A stretch of DNA of 64,000 nucleotides. Origin: Ziziphus jujuba. Its lineage: Eukaryota > Streptophyta > Magnoliopsida > Rosales > Rhamnaceae. Within the stretch, counting starts at the first letter, position 1. Each line of letters opens with the position of its first letter. The DNA lies in contig NC_083388.1 of assembly GCF_031755915.1 (NCBI RefSeq), forward strand, positions 21,230,001 through 21,294,000, read 5' to 3'. Under the pieces are notes generated by a model. The model was not told the DNA's origin, did not search any database, and saw only the letters and a list, made by a program, of their open reading frames with translations. A program made the position numbers and the translations under genes. Below, piece after piece: positions 48,465-60,204 of the stretch.

Positions 48465-49344
48465 TCGCTAAAAATATATTAGCAACTGTTTCATATAGCG
48501 TCTTTAAATATATTCTTCGCTAATGAGTAGTCTATTTAGCGACGCATCGACGCTTTTAGTGACCCTCTCAGCAATGTGTTAGATTTGAAGGTCCAGTTAT
48601 AGCAATGCATTATTTAGCGATGTTATTCGGGAGAGTCGCTTAAAAAAATATTAGCGACTTATTTTAAAGCATCGCTAAATATATGAGTTGCTAAAAATAG
48701 GCAATTAAAGGTCGCCAAATATGATAGACGACGTTGTTATGTGTTAATGTGTCACTTTTTTTTTTAATTTTAATTTTTTTTTAATTTTGTGAAAAGTGAT
48801 TAAAACAGTAAAAATATAAAATAATTAAAATACAAAAAAACTAAAACTAGCTTCATCCAAAGTAATTAGAATACAAAAATTTAAAATAAATATTTTTTCA
48901 TAACAAACTAATTATCAAATAAATTAAATATTATCTCATTGACATATTTTTACATAATTTGTAAACTGTTGTATTTTTTCATAACAAATTTAATATTGAT
49001 TAAACTTCCATGAATGTACACTCATTGAAATGGAAATTTACATCTTTTTGTTGACGATATTACACCCTCATACTGCATATGGAAAAATTAAAAAAAGTTA
49101 TTAACACTTATGCAAAATAAATAAAATATTAATAATTATTAAATTTGTAATTTAGTAAATGAAAATTTAAAGAATATTACCATCGTTTTTAAGATTTGGC
49201 GAGATGCATTTCTCCTAATTAAAGTGTAAAACACATAATGAAGAGGATCAAAAAAATAATTAAATGAATAATAATAAATGTTATAAATATTACTTAAAAC
49301 ATAAGTTAATAAATATACTTACCAATTTATTTAGAAAATATTTT

Positions 49345-49600
49345 TTATCTATATCCCCTTACAGTCATTACAAACATAGTCACTCTCACATTCATCATCA
49401 TTATCATTTTCATCAATACTTGGCAACTATATGACAAATGGATTATGAGCCATTGTAGTATCTCCAAGAACATTTTCTTCACCAAAAGTACGATGTTGTG
49501 GTGAAATTAAAACGACAGATTATCTTCAATCAAGTTGATCTTCAACATAAAATACTTGTTGAACTTAGCAAAACAATGTCAACCAATATCACAAACAAAA
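49345..49600 (-). pseudogene. CACTA transposase C-terminal remnant (outer)
   Basis: Minus-strand counterpart of 47089-47323 in the outer element. It keeps the YVEDQLD, SVVL, TMAHNPFV and NDCKGI blocks but has its own stops. A stop after HNPFVI is shared with the inner copy, so coding capacity was lost before the two elements separated. Confidence 0.7.
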
Positions 49601-50869
49601 TTTCTACAAAAGCAGGATTAATAAAACCCAATGAACCTAACCTGCAGTTAAAATGAAAAAAAAAAAAAAAAAAAAACCAACCCACCACATGTCTCCGCCA
49701 ACCACAAAGAAAAAAAAAACTTATCTAAACGATGGAGACAAAGAAAGAAGAAACCTAGAAAATCATACAACACAGAGAAATCCAACTTCCCGGCCAACGA
49801 CAACATAGGCAAATCCCACTCGTCAAGTTTCTCTTAGATTGCTTCCAAATCGAATATCTATTAGATAGTGTACTTGATGTAGTTTTTTTAAAAAAAAGGT
49901 ATTAAAAAGCACGTGTAAAAATTTTAAAACACGCCAAAAATTATCAAAAAATAGCAAAAACATGTCTTTTCTCTCAATTTCATTTTTTTTTCTTTGATTA
50001 ATTTTTTAGTTTTCATATAGAAATAAAAACTGAAAATATTTCTTAAAAAAGCGAAGCAAAATATTGAAGATTGCTGTTTATTTTTTTGTTTTTCAAGTGC
50101 ACCTTTATTTTTTATAAAATTTGCATGTCTTTTAAAATTTTTATTTTTTTTTTTAATTGAGAGAACATGCGACGCATTTTTTTCAAGAAGAGTCGCATGT
50201 TCTTGAATTATGGGATCAAGCAACGTATTATGGTCAAAAAGCGCTGCCTGTTCCAATTTTTATATTTTCTTTATAATCTTTAAATAGTTTTTTAATTGTT
50301 CATCTACAAATATATTCATGTAGCAATCCAATGAACATAAATTCCATTGATCTAAAAACAGAAAATAGTTTTGTCAATTCTCTTCTAAATTATTCACATA
50401 TATGTATATAGACGAGATACAAAATATCTCAAGACCTAATTTAACATAGGGTACCGAATATAGAATTATAATTCAATAAGCATTTATTGACCAATTTATC
50501 TACATAAGTATGTTAAATAAGCTTAACTTTCATGTGTTTGTGGTCAATGATAACTTACTTGTTTTTAAAAATTGAAAATCTATTAAATTGTTTTTTCTTA
50601 AAAAAAAAAAAAGATAAAAAAATTGAAGGAACTTCCATGTTTTATTATTATTATTTTTAATCTTTAATTAGTTTTGTTGATTGCTCATCTACAAATTAAA
50701 AAAAAGCATATTTGTAAAATTAAAAAAAAATTACTAAAAACAACTTTCAAATTCAAAAAAAATTAAAAATTGGTTGAGTGAAAAGGCGATGCAATTGTTG
50801 ACAAATGCGTCTCCTTTTCGTCTATTTAGCGACTCTTTGTTAAAAGAATGCGTCGCCTAAAACTATATT

Positions 50870-51680
50870 AGGTAGTTCTTATTGTATTATTACATACAAG
50901 TCATTTGGTCTGGTGGTGTGATGATTTCTTGAGAGTGTAAGAGATGTTGGGTTCAATTCTTGACATGGCCCTATTTAATTTAAAATTTGTTTTATGGGTT
51001 TGTACATGTTTTTATAAAAAAAATTTAAAAAAAAAAGGAAGAAAAGGCGACGCAATTGTTAAAAAAGGGTTCAATTCTTGATATGGTCCTATTTAAATTT
51101 TTTTTAATGGGTTTGTACATGTTTTTATAAAAAAATTAAAAAAAAAGAAAAGAAAAGGCGATGCAGTTGTTGAAAAATGTATCGCCTTTTCATATATTTG
51201 GCGACTATTCGTTAAAAAATTGCGTCGCCTAAAACTAGATTGGCTATTTTTTATTATATTATTACGTTCAAGTTATTTGGCCTCGTGGTGTGGTGATTCT
51301 TTAATAATATAAGAGGTCTTGTGTTTAACTCTTGACATGGCCCTATCTGATTTTTTTTTTAATGGGTTTGTACATGTGTAAATAAAAAAATTAAAAAAAA
51401 AAAGGCAACGCACTTCTTTTTTTTATGGGTTTGTACATGTGTAAATAAAAAAATTTAAAAAAAAAGAAAAGGCGATGCAATTGTTGAAAAATGCATCGCC
51501 TTTTCATTTATTTGGCGACTCTTTGTTAAAACAATGCATCTCCTAAAACTATATTAACTAGTTCTGGTTGTATTATTGCATTCAACTTATTTGGTCTGGT
51601 GGTATGGTGATTCTCAAAGAGGTTTTAGGTTCAATTCTTGGCATAGTTTTATTTGATTTTATTTTCGTTATGGGTTCATA
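50870..51680 (+). repeat. Tandem SINE-like/tRNA-like units in outer CACTA
   Basis: Three full units near 50895-51000, 51255-51380 and 51580-51680 plus partial ones. Each has TTTGGTCTGGTGGTGTGATGATT (or close), then GGTTCAATTCTTG-CATGG-CC, then GGGTTTGTACATG. The two blocks resemble pol III A and B boxes (GGTTCAATTC is close to the tRNA B box). Between units are GGCGACGCAATTG / TTTGGCGACTC motifs of the host transposon. Absent from the inner element. Confidence 0.5.
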
Positions 51681-51739
51681 TATTTGTAAATTAAAAAATT
51701 GAAAAAAATAAAAGGCGACACAGTTGTTGAGATGTTTTT

Positions 51740-52990
51740 TTTTTTTTTGTTCTTTTAATCGATCTAATGCTATTTCAACCTCAAATAACCACTAAAAATA
51801 TTAGAGCAACATAACTGAAATAATTTTTTCTTTTTCTAAGATATTGGTAATAGGCGACGCACAAGCTTCATTGTGTGTCGCCTTTTTTTTTTTTTTTAAT
51901 CAATCTAATTTTATTTCAACTTCAAATAACCAGTAAAAATATTTAACCAACATAACTGAGCTGGTTTTTATTTTTCTTTAAATATTGGTAACAGGCGACC
52001 CATAGTCTTTTTTATGCATCGTCTGTTCTTTTTTTTTTTTTTGTTCTTTTAATCAATCTAATTTTATTTCAACTACAAATAACCAGTGAAAATATTATAA
52101 CAATATAACTGAGCCGGTTTATTTTATTTTTATTTTTTTTAGATTTTGGTAACAGGCGAAGCACATGCTTCATTGTGCGTCTCTTATTCTCCTTTTTTTT
52201 TTGGTTTTTTTTTATCGATCTAATTTTATTTCAACTACAAATAACTAGTAAAAATATTAGAGCAAGATATTGGTAACTGGCAGAATACAATGTGTGTCGC
52301 CTATTACTAACTGGAGACACACAATGTGCGTCGCCTATTACTAATTGGAGATGCACAATGTGTGTCATCTATTACTTCATTGTGCGTCGCCTGTTACTAA
52401 AATCTTTAAAAAAAAAAAAAAATCAGCTCAGTTATGTTGCTCTAATATTTTCACTGGTTATTTACAGTTGAAATAAAATTAGATTGATTAAAAGAACCAA
52501 AAAAAAAAAAAAAAGAACAGATGACGGATAAAGAAGACTATGGGTCAACTGTTACCTATATTTAAAAAAAAAAAATTCAGTTATGTTACTTAAATATTTT
52601 TACTGGTTATTTGAAGTTGAAATAAAATTAGATTGATTAAAAAGAGAAAAAAAAAAAAAAAAAGGCGACGCACAATGAAGCATGTGCGTCGCCTGTTACC
52701 AATATCTTAAAAAAAAAAAAAAAACTTAGCTCAGTTATGTTGCTCTAATATTTTCACTGGTTATTTGAAGTTGAAATAATATTAGATTGATTAAAAGAAC
52801 CAAAAAAAAAAAGAGAGAACAGGCGACGCATAAAAAATACTGTGTGTCGCTTGTTACCTATATTTAAAAAAAAAAAAAAATAGCTCAGTTATGTTGCTTA
52901 AATATTTTTTACTGGTTATTTGAAGTTTTAAAGAAAATCAGGTTGATTTAAAAGAAAAAAAAAAGGAAATAGGAGACTCGGAATGATTTT
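51740..52990. repeat. Hairpin ladder of the outer CACTA element
   Basis: About eight units of the same 140-170 base repeat as at 44517-45930: four in one orientation (51757-52260), four in the other (52400-52960). Hairpins such as AGGCGACGCACA...TGTGCGTCGCCT at 52663-52693 recur. Confidence 0.85.
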
Positions 52991-53426
52991 TGTGCATCGC
53001 CTGTTACCAATATCTTAAAAAAAAAAAAATACTATTTAAGATATTTGCAAGAATAAATTGTACATGAAAACTTATATAATTAAACAAAAACTTCGTATAA
53101 TTAAATTTTATTATTATGTAAACATAGATAAGTGGATGGTTAATCATTTTTCATAAGTCTAGCATTTAAACAATATAATTCAGATAAAATATACACACAG
53201 TATTAAAAGCGACTCTTTTTAGCCGCATATTCAGTGACTTTTAACGGATGTGTCGCATATTGTTATTTTTAGCGACCGTTTGACATTAACTATTTTGGGA
53301 TGCATCGTATATTTATTGAATTTTTACTGATGTATTAACCTTAGAGTCGCGGTTTTATTTTTTCAGACGTATTTGTTTTGTAGCGTCGCTAAATGAGTGT
53401 CGCTAGATATCAATTTTCACGTAGTA

Positions 53427-53904
53427 TAATAATTCTCATCTTTGAATGTCCTTTGCTTGGAGTTTTAAACCCAAAATTCTAATTCAAAAACCGATTGCCT
53501 TTTGGCAATAGTCAGTGCTAGAATTTTTAGCCTCTCTTACAAAGAGAGGGGGAGAGAGAGTGAGGAAAACTGTTAGATGCTCCCTTGAGATGCATACTAG
53601 ATCTGTACTGTAGGGTATGGTGTGCAAGAAAAACGATAATCTTTGTTTACTTTCTGTAGGACAAACACGTTGGGGGATTACAGTGCCATACTTACGCTCC
53701 AATATGATACTGGAGCTTTCATATCAACTTCTGTATGTGTTGCACGTCTATATACATAGATATTCATGAGATACATGCAATATACCCACCGACCTTCTGA
53801 ACCAATCTTGCCGGCCGGGTGGAAAGACAAGATGCAAAATCAGAAAATTTCGTGGGATTTAATGCATGTTCGATCACCAAAGATAATTTTAAATTGTTCA
53901 TCAG
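53427..53904. other. Spacer, no gene seen
   Basis: Unique-looking DNA between the CACTA complex and the duplicated block. Contains a (GA)-rich stretch near 53542-53563. No gene recognised. Confidence 0.5.
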
Positions 53905-54305
53905 GAAACGGTGCTTATGAAAGAACGTATGGGTTGCATAAGTAGGGGCATCTCTGATTCGAAGAACTGACGAAAACTGAAAATATGCACCATTACCAAA
54001 CAAACTTCATCAAATCACAAATAGAAAACCAAACAAAACCATGAAAATACACAAAACAAACAAACTTCTTCTGAAAGTTTTATTTCATTGCCTTATTTTC
54101 CCGGGTCAAATTTGACTGAGACACAAAACAAATTTATTTAATTTTCAATTAGCAATTCCTATCTAACCTAACATATTTATTATATAACAACCAAATACTG
54201 AAACAACCAAACAGACAAAAAAATAAAATAAAATACCTTATCTATTCTTGGGCGAAGATGAACGGCGTCAACTTCCCTTAAATATATGGTCAGGCCTGAG
54301 ATATT
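53905..54305 (-). pseudogene. Asparaginyl-tRNA synthetase scraps (duplicate copy)
   Basis: 53905-54000 matches the start of synthetase exon 2 with its acceptor (as at 38500-38595); 54236-54305 matches the end of exon 1 (as at 39140-39215). Most of exon 1 including the start codon, and all later exons, are missing. There is no LTR fragment or exon duplication here, so this copy shows the ancestral intron sequence. Confidence 0.85.
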
Positions 54306-54579
54306 TCTTACTCCCCAGGCAACAAGTTCAAGTCCCACGTCCACCATATTTCAAAATATGATTAGGAAAAGGAAAGTATCGGAAAGAAAATTAATATTGA
54401 AAAGGAAGTATGTGCAAATAAATAAATAAATAAATCCCTATTTAAATTTAAAAACACCTCGGCAAAACGAGAACGCACTTGGCTCCCTCTTTCCTGAACT
54501 CTCCTTCCCTCGCTTTCTGTTCCCTTTCACAGTCGAAAACCCTTGCCACTCTTTTTCTTTCACTGAGACTGAGCCAGTC
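54306..54579 (+). promoter_or_regulatory. Exportin-2 upstream region
   Basis: Closely matches 40050-40295 upstream of the exportin-2 pseudogene, including the (AAAT)n tract and a CT-rich leader. In the ancestor this was shared with the divergent synthetase. Confidence 0.45.
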
Positions 54580-57483
54580 ATGGAGTGGAACCAACAAACC
54601 CTAGAATTCCTCTCTAACTGCTTTCTCCACACCCTCTCCCCATCCCCGGAGCCTCGCCGCCGTGCCGAGGCTTTACTTTTGGACGCCTCCCACCGCCCCA
54701 ACTACGCCTTCGCCGTCCTATGCCTCGTCGCCGAGCCCTCCGTCGACGAGCAGATCCGCCAGTCTGCCGCCATCAACTTCAAGAACCATCTCCGGCACCG
54801 ATGGGCCCCAGCTGACGAAACCACCCCGATTCTTGATTCCGAGAAGGAGCCCATCAAAGCCCTAATCGTCTCCCTCATGCTTTCTTCCACTCCCCCAATC
54901 CAAACCCAGCTCAGCGAAGCCCTAGCCATCATTGGCAACCACGATTTCCCCAGATCATGGCCCGCCTTGTTACCCGAACTTGTTTCAAGCCTCCACAAGG
55001 CGTCCCAGGCCTCCGATTATGCCTCCATTAACGGCATTCTAGGAACTGCTAACTCCATCTTTAAGAAATTTCGATACCAGTTTAAGACCAATGATCTTTT
55101 GCTTGATTTGAAGTATTCTTTGGAAAATTTCTCTGCACCGTTATTGGAAATTTTCCTCAAAACTGCCGCATTGATCGACTCCTCCTCTTCGGCCATTCCC
55201 AATTCGTTGGGTCCTCTGTTCGAGTCTCAGAGGCTGTGCTGTAGAATTTTCTATTCTTTGAATTTTCAAGACTTGCCCGAGTTTTTCGAGGACCATATGA
55301 AGGAGTGGATGACTGAGTTTAGAAAATACTTAATTACTAACTATGCTGTTGCTGTTGCTGCTGATGGACTTGCTGCTCTTGTGGATGACCTTCGCGCTGC
55401 TGTATGCGAAAATATCAATCTCTACATGGAAAAGAACGAAGAGGAGTTCCGATGCTACTTGAAAGAATTCGTGTCTGCGGTTTGGATTTTACTAGGAAAC
55501 ATGGTGTCCCAAGCATCATCAAACCGTGATCAGCTTGCAATAACAGCAATTAAGTTTTTGACCACTGTCAGCACTAGTGTTCACCATGCTTTGTTTGAGG
55601 GTGAGGGAGTGATACAGCAGATTTGCCAGAGCATTGTTATCCCGAATGTGAGGTTGAGGGACGATGACGAGGAACTCTTTGAGATGAATTATGTTGAATT
55701 CATTAGGAGGGATATGGAAGGCAGTGATCTGGATACCAGGAGGAGGATTGCATGTGAGCTTCTTAAAGGGATTGCAACAAATTACAAGAATCGGGTTGCT
55801 AATTTGGTTTCTATACATATACACAGTCTTGCAAACCCAGTTGCAAACTGGAAGGACAAGGATTGTGCCATATGTTTAGTTGTCTCCCTCGCAACAAAGA
55901 AAGCTGGTGGAAATTCTGTTTCAACAGATCTGGTTGATGTTCAGAACTTCTTTGGATCCGTTATTGTCCCAGAATTGCAGAGCCCTGATGTGAATGGGTT
56001 CCCAATGCTTAAGGCTGGTGCGCTTAAATTCTTCACGATGTTTCGGAATCATATTCCAAAGCAGGCTGCATTGCAATTGTTTCCAGATTTGATTCGGTTC
56101 CTTGGTGCAGAGTCAAATGTGGTTCACTCTTATGCTGCAATCTGTATTGAAAAGCTTTTGCTTGTCAAGGACGAGGGAGGACGGGCAAGATTTAATGCAG
56201 ATGATGTTTCTCCATTTTTTATAAGTCTGAGGGACAACCTCTTTATAGCCATGAAATTTCCGGAATCTGAGGAGAATCAATATGTAATGAAATGTATCAT
56301 GCGGGTTCTTGGTGTTGCAGATGTAAATGGCGAGATTGCTGGACGTTGCATTGATCGTTTGAAATCTATTCTCAGTGAAGTTTGCAGAAACCCTAAAAAT
56401 CCAATCTTTAATCACTATCTGTTTGAGTCAGTGGCTATTCTTGTCAAGCGGGCCTGCGAAAAGGACTCTTCTCTAATATCTGCCTTTGAAGGAAGCCTTT
56501 TTCCCAGCCTTGAGATGATATTAGTCAATGATGTAACTGAGTTCTTTCCTTACGCGTTTCAGTTGCTGGCTCAGCTTGTGGAGTTGAATAGGCCACCCTT
56601 TTCTCCTAGCTACATGAGGATTTTTAAGATCCTTCTTTCACCTGATTCATGGAATAGAGCTTCCAATGTCCCGGCATTTGTGCGTCTGCTTCAGGCTTTC
56701 CTTCAGAAGGCACCGCATGAACTCAACCAAGATGGAAGAATAGGCCATGTGCTCGAAATCTTTGAGAAGCTTGTCTCGCTACCAGGCTCACTTGAACAGG
56801 GTTTCTATGTGCTAAACACTGTTATTGAGAACCTTGAATACAGTGTACTTGAACGTTATATCTGTCACATCTGGGAAGTCCTTTTCAAACAATTGCAACA
56901 TTGGCAAACCGTGCAAAGTAGGAAAACAGTAAAGTTAGTCAAGCATCTGTTGATATTGATGTCACTCTTTATCATCAAGCATGGTTCCAACAATCTTGTA
57001 GATACAATTCACCCAAATTTATTTAAGTCTGTCTTGGAGAATGTCTGGATACCTAATCTTAAAAATATCAGAGGAGCCATTGAGACCAAGTTGACTTCAG
57101 TTGCATCAACCAGACTCATATGTGAATCTCCCAGGCTTTTGGATGCTACAGCTGTTGAACATTGGGGGAAAATGCTGGATGGCATTGTTACACTTCTTTC
57201 AGAGGCTGAGCGGGATAGGATTGAGGATGAACGAGAGATGCCTGATATTGATGAAAATGTTGGTTATACCACCACCTTTGTCCGTCTATATAATGCTGGG
57301 AAGAAAGAGGAGGACCCTCTAAAAGATGTAAAGGATCCAAAAGAATTTTTGGTTGTTGCATTGGCAAGGCTCTCTGCTATTTACCCTGGCAGGTTTCCCC
57401 AAATCATCTGGCAATATCTTAATTCAGACAATCAGGCAGCATTACTTCATTTCTGCAGCACTTACAATTGCCAAATCCTTTGA
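54580..57483 (+). CDS. CAS: Exportin-2 / CAS (CSE1-like importin-alpha re-exporter)
   Basis: Intact intronless gene for 967 residues, the full length of plant exportin-2, which is also intronless in Arabidopsis. The protein returns importin-alpha from nucleus to cytosol with Ran-GTP. Seen: importin-beta N-terminal domain (about 25-100; [26 protein letters not shown]), the CSE1 region (about 150-520; [22 protein letters not shown] is typical of the family) and the C-terminal HEAT repeats ending in [15 protein letters not shown]. The start is supported by [19 protein letters not shown], the family N-terminus. It is the functional partner of a segmental duplication; its upstream twin at 40296 is a pseudogene and its former divergent neighbour, the synthetase, survives only as scraps at 53905-54305. 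Confidence 0.96.
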   Translation: MEWNQQTLEFLSNCFLHTLSPSPEPRRRAEALLLDASHRPNYAFAVLCLVAEPSVDEQIRQSAAINFKNHLRHRWAPADETTPILDSEKEPIKALIVSLMLSSTPPIQTQLSEALAIIGNHDFPRSWPALLPELVSSLHKASQASDYASINGILGTANSIFKKFRYQFKTNDLLLDLKYSLENFSAPLLEIFLKTAALIDSSSSAIPNSLGPLFESQRLCCRIFYSLNFQDLPEFFEDHMKEWMTEFRKYLITNYAVAVAADGLAALVDDLRAAVCENINLYMEKNEEEFRCYLKEFVSAVWILLGNMVSQASSNRDQLAITAIKFLTTVSTSVHHALFEGEGVIQQICQSIVIPNVRLRDDDEELFEMNYVEFIRRDMEGSDLDTRRRIACELLKGIATNYKNRVANLVSIHIHSLANPVANWKDKDCAICLVVSLATKKAGGNSVSTDLVDVQNFFGSVIVPELQSPDVNGFPMLKAGALKFFTMFRNHIPKQAALQLFPDLIRFLGAESNVVHSYAAICIEKLLLVKDEGGRARFNADDVSPFFISLRDNLFIAMKFPESEENQYVMKCIMRVLGVADVNGEIAGRCIDRLKSILSEVCRNPKNPIFNHYLFESVAILVKRACEKDSSLISAFEGSLFPSLEMILVNDVTEFFPYAFQLLAQLVELNRPPFSPSYMRIFKILLSPDSWNRASNVPAFVRLLQAFLQKAPHELNQDGRIGHVLEIFEKLVSLPGSLEQGFYVLNTVIENLEYSVLERYICHIWEVLFKQLQHWQTVQSRKTVKLVKHLLILMSLFIIKHGSNNLVDTIHPNLFKSVLENVWIPNLKNIRGAIETKLTSVASTRLICESPRLLDATAVEHWGKMLDGIVTLLSEAERDRIEDEREMPDIDENVGYTTTFVRLYNAGKKEEDPLKDVKDPKEFLVVALARLSAIYPGRFPQIIWQYLNSDNQAALLHFCSTYNCQIL

Positions 57484-59741
57484 GTGAGTGCATACAGAAG
57501 CTACATCCTTTAAATTTTTATATAATTTTTATGATTATTTGCTGCTTTCTCATTTTGGAATGAATAATTAATGGTTTAGGTGATGCATGCAGAAGCGAAG
57601 AGGTAATTATGAAAGTGAAAGTTTTGGACCCCCAACCAATCGCAGGAACGCCTACATGATTTGGACAAAAGGTCTTTCAAAAGAGATTGAAAAACTCCAA
57701 TTAGAAGGCTTTTAAAACCATTGACCTTTTTTTTTTTAATTGTTTTGATCATTGACTTGACGGACCAAATTTTGGCACTACAGTGAATTTTGGCTTTACA
57801 GTTCTTTTTGTATTCAAAATTTTATTTTTATTTTATCAAAAAAATTGTTTTTTACCTTTTATTTTTAGAAAACTAATGCTACATATTAAACTTTATTATT
57901 ATTATTATTATTATTTTGGTAAATTGATCCATCAAGTTTAGCCATTTTCCAGCTGTTGTTTTAACAGTGTTTGACCGTCACGTGTGCTGATACCAAGGAT
58001 ACGATAAGGTCATTTTGAGATCAAAATGCAATTCTAGAGCTTTGGGGCAACCGTGCATATAGAAAAAATCATAAAATAAGTTTTCTTCTAAACAAAAAAT
58101 AACCCAAAAAAAAAAAACATAGAATTAAAGAAAATAGAAAAGTTTGAGATCAATGACTATTTTTCATTTAGAAATATGCAACATATATATTTTGCAAATA
58201 TTAATTTTAAAAAATGTATATAATATTTTAAAAATATATGCAAAAAATATTTATACTAAAACTAATAATTTTTTTTTAATAAATAAGTGTTATAATTATT
58301 AAATTAAAAAGACTGAAAAGAAACAACTTAGGATTTCAGCGCCAAAATAGTGTTAGTACAGGTCTTATAAAATTTTAATTAATTACTTGTCTAAAATATA
58401 TTTTATTAAAAGATAAAAAATTTGAAAATACATATGCATATTTTTCAAATATGTTACAAATATTCTTGTAAAAAATGAATTTACTTTTCCAATTAAAAAA
58501 GTTGTGATCAAAGTTTAATTTGCAAATTTATTCTATAGTATAGCTAATTATTTGTTATTTACATGGTTTGAATGGTTTTTTGTTAAAAATTTAAAAAATT
58601 AGGATTTCTTTTTTTTCTTTTTTTTTTCTTTTTTTGGTATTTTGCTCAATTATATATATATATATATATATATATAGTAAGTCTATAAATATATGCGGCA
58701 AGATGTTTATCCCCCGTGATGCATTATCATATTTATCTAAATTTAAATCTAAAAATTATTTTTTTTTTTGCAGGCATCCAAAAATATATGGTACTTCTAT
58801 TTTTTTTAATCAATTATATAGTTTATATATAAATTATTTATAAAGCAGTACGAATTAACTAAAATGACCTTTTTTTTCTTCTATTATGATTATGATTATT
58901 ATTATTATTGAGCAATAGGTCTAAAATGACTAATATATATGTACATATGAATTATTATTTAAATAATTAGAGTCGTTTCTTAAGAAGAAGATAAAAAAAA
59001 ATAAAAAAAAAATACTAAAAAAATGTTGAACAGACAAATTTGATTGTTACTAATTTATTATATCTCAACCAATATATATTCTCGTAAAGCCACATCGACC
59101 CAATTTCTCTCATCCTAAATAATCACTGTGGAGAAAGAAAGAAAACTTTATTGTGAATAAATTGGAGGTGGAGGAAATTTCAACGAAGGATTTCTATCTA
59201 AAAAAATTGAAAAAAAAAAAAAAAACTTGAATTGGGATGTGATATATGTATTTAGCACTTAAAAAATGGAATATTCACTTTAACTATTTTATATTATTGA
59301 GGACTTTTCTGTTAAGAATATTGAGATTATTTTGTCCTCCTCTCTACACGCTCTCTATTAAAATTGATCTCTGACTTATTGGGTGGAGAAAATCTTCAAT
59401 ACAATGAACGCATTGTACATCTTACTCACATACACATATCAAACCTATATATAAAATCTACCTACATGTGAGTAAGGTGCTTTGTGTGTCCATTGAGCAC
59501 TTTGGCCTCTACATATTTATGAGAGAATAAGAATTTGTTTCAATTTGGTATTATAATTTTCCTCTTTTGGAAAAATGGTAGTGAAAGAATTCTAGAATTG
59601 AGTGAATACCTTAATTGTTGGATTATTTTTCAATATAAATATACATGGTAGCTTCATGACTTTGAATATCTTTTTCCTCCTAAAAGGAGCAGAGAGCTTG
59701 TAATCCTAAACCATGCACCAACACTAGAACAAAGCCAAAAC
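57484..59741. other. Intergenic, strongly AT-rich
   Basis: 3' flank of exportin-2 (similar to 42732-42830), then AT-rich spacer with (AT)n near 58651-58676 and poly-T tracts. A repeat related to 33890-34680 lies at its right end. No gene seen. Confidence 0.6.
59521..59741 (+). repeat. Third copy of the 33.9/34.4-kb repeat
   Basis: Shares TTTGTTTCAATTTGGTATT, GGAGCAGAGAGCTT and CTAGAACAAAGCC-AAAC with 33890-34150 and 34440-34680, and ends where the copia 2 LTR starts. Confidence 0.45.
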
Positions 59742-60170
59742 TGTTGTGGTTCTCTGACCACGTTAGAGAAGAAATATGAGAAGAAAAATAAAAAGAATTC
59801 TATTAATCTCTTAAAAATAGAATACAAAAATAAAAACTTCTCTCATGGAGGATTCTCACGTGGAACCTCTCTCTGCACTCTCCAATTCTCTCTGGAATTG
59901 CTCACTCTTCTCTCAAGCTCTCTCTAGAACTTAAACACTCTCTCTCTCGGAGTTTTCTCTCAATATTCCTCACTTGGGATAATATTGAGCTTGCTCACTT
60001 GGGTTGTGTTGTATGCAACGGGATGGAGCCTATTTATAGGCTTACAACAGCCTCTGCAGAGCCCACAATTGTTGAACAATCCATTTTCGGTGCAGTGGTG
60101 TCAAAAATGGTGGCTGTGGTTGGTGCGGCTGTGGTTGGTGTGACTGTGGTTGGTGCGGCTGGACTTCACA
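59742..60170 (-). repeat. 3' LTR of copia element 2
   Basis: About 429 bases; on the gene strand it begins TGTGAAGTCCAGCC next to the polypurine tract and probably ends CCACAACA at 59742. The lower boundary is inferred from the TG...CA rule and from where similarity to the neighbouring repeat fades. Contains three tandem copies of a 15-base GTGGTTGGTGYGRCT motif at about 60117-60161. Confidence 0.7.
60029..60041 (-). promoter_or_regulatory. TATA box in copia 2 LTR
   Basis: GCCTATAAATAGG on the minus strand, a textbook TATA box in the LTR, followed by a CT/GA-rich leader. Confidence 0.7.
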
Positions 60171-60186
60171 ATTCTCCCCCTCCAGC
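60171..60186 (-). other. Polypurine tract of copia element 2
   Basis: GGCTGGAGGGGGAGAA on the minus strand, directly before the LTR start TGTGAAG. Confidence 0.75.
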
Positions 60187-60204
60187 CGCATTTACAACTG
60201 ATGG

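Larger units (their letters stand above)
43893..53426 (-). mobile_element. Outer CACTA-type transposon (interrupted)
   Basis: Starts CACTACTAGAATCG at 43893 and ends in the complement of (C/T)ACTACGTGAAAATTG at 53426. About 5.2 kb after removing the nested element and one target copy. After 208 bases it is interrupted by the inner element and resumes at 48465: the break rejoins to the same order found uninterrupted (in reverse) inside the inner element at about 48210-48236. Flanking triplets are TAG and TAA, one mismatch, so the outer target duplication is only tentative. Contains GCGACGC-type subterminal motifs, a decayed transposase end, a hairpin ladder and SINE-like repeats. Confidence 0.8.

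Noticed and set aside
44517..52990. CRISPR-like array of repeats and spacers
   Set aside because: Units vary from 135 to 180 bases, flip orientation and lie inside a plant transposon; no cas genes and a eukaryotic context.
44101..53426. A single giant fold-back (hairpin) transposon
   Set aside because: The ATG duplication at 44098/48462 and the clean rejoining of the outer element after removing the inner one are better explained by nesting of two elements.
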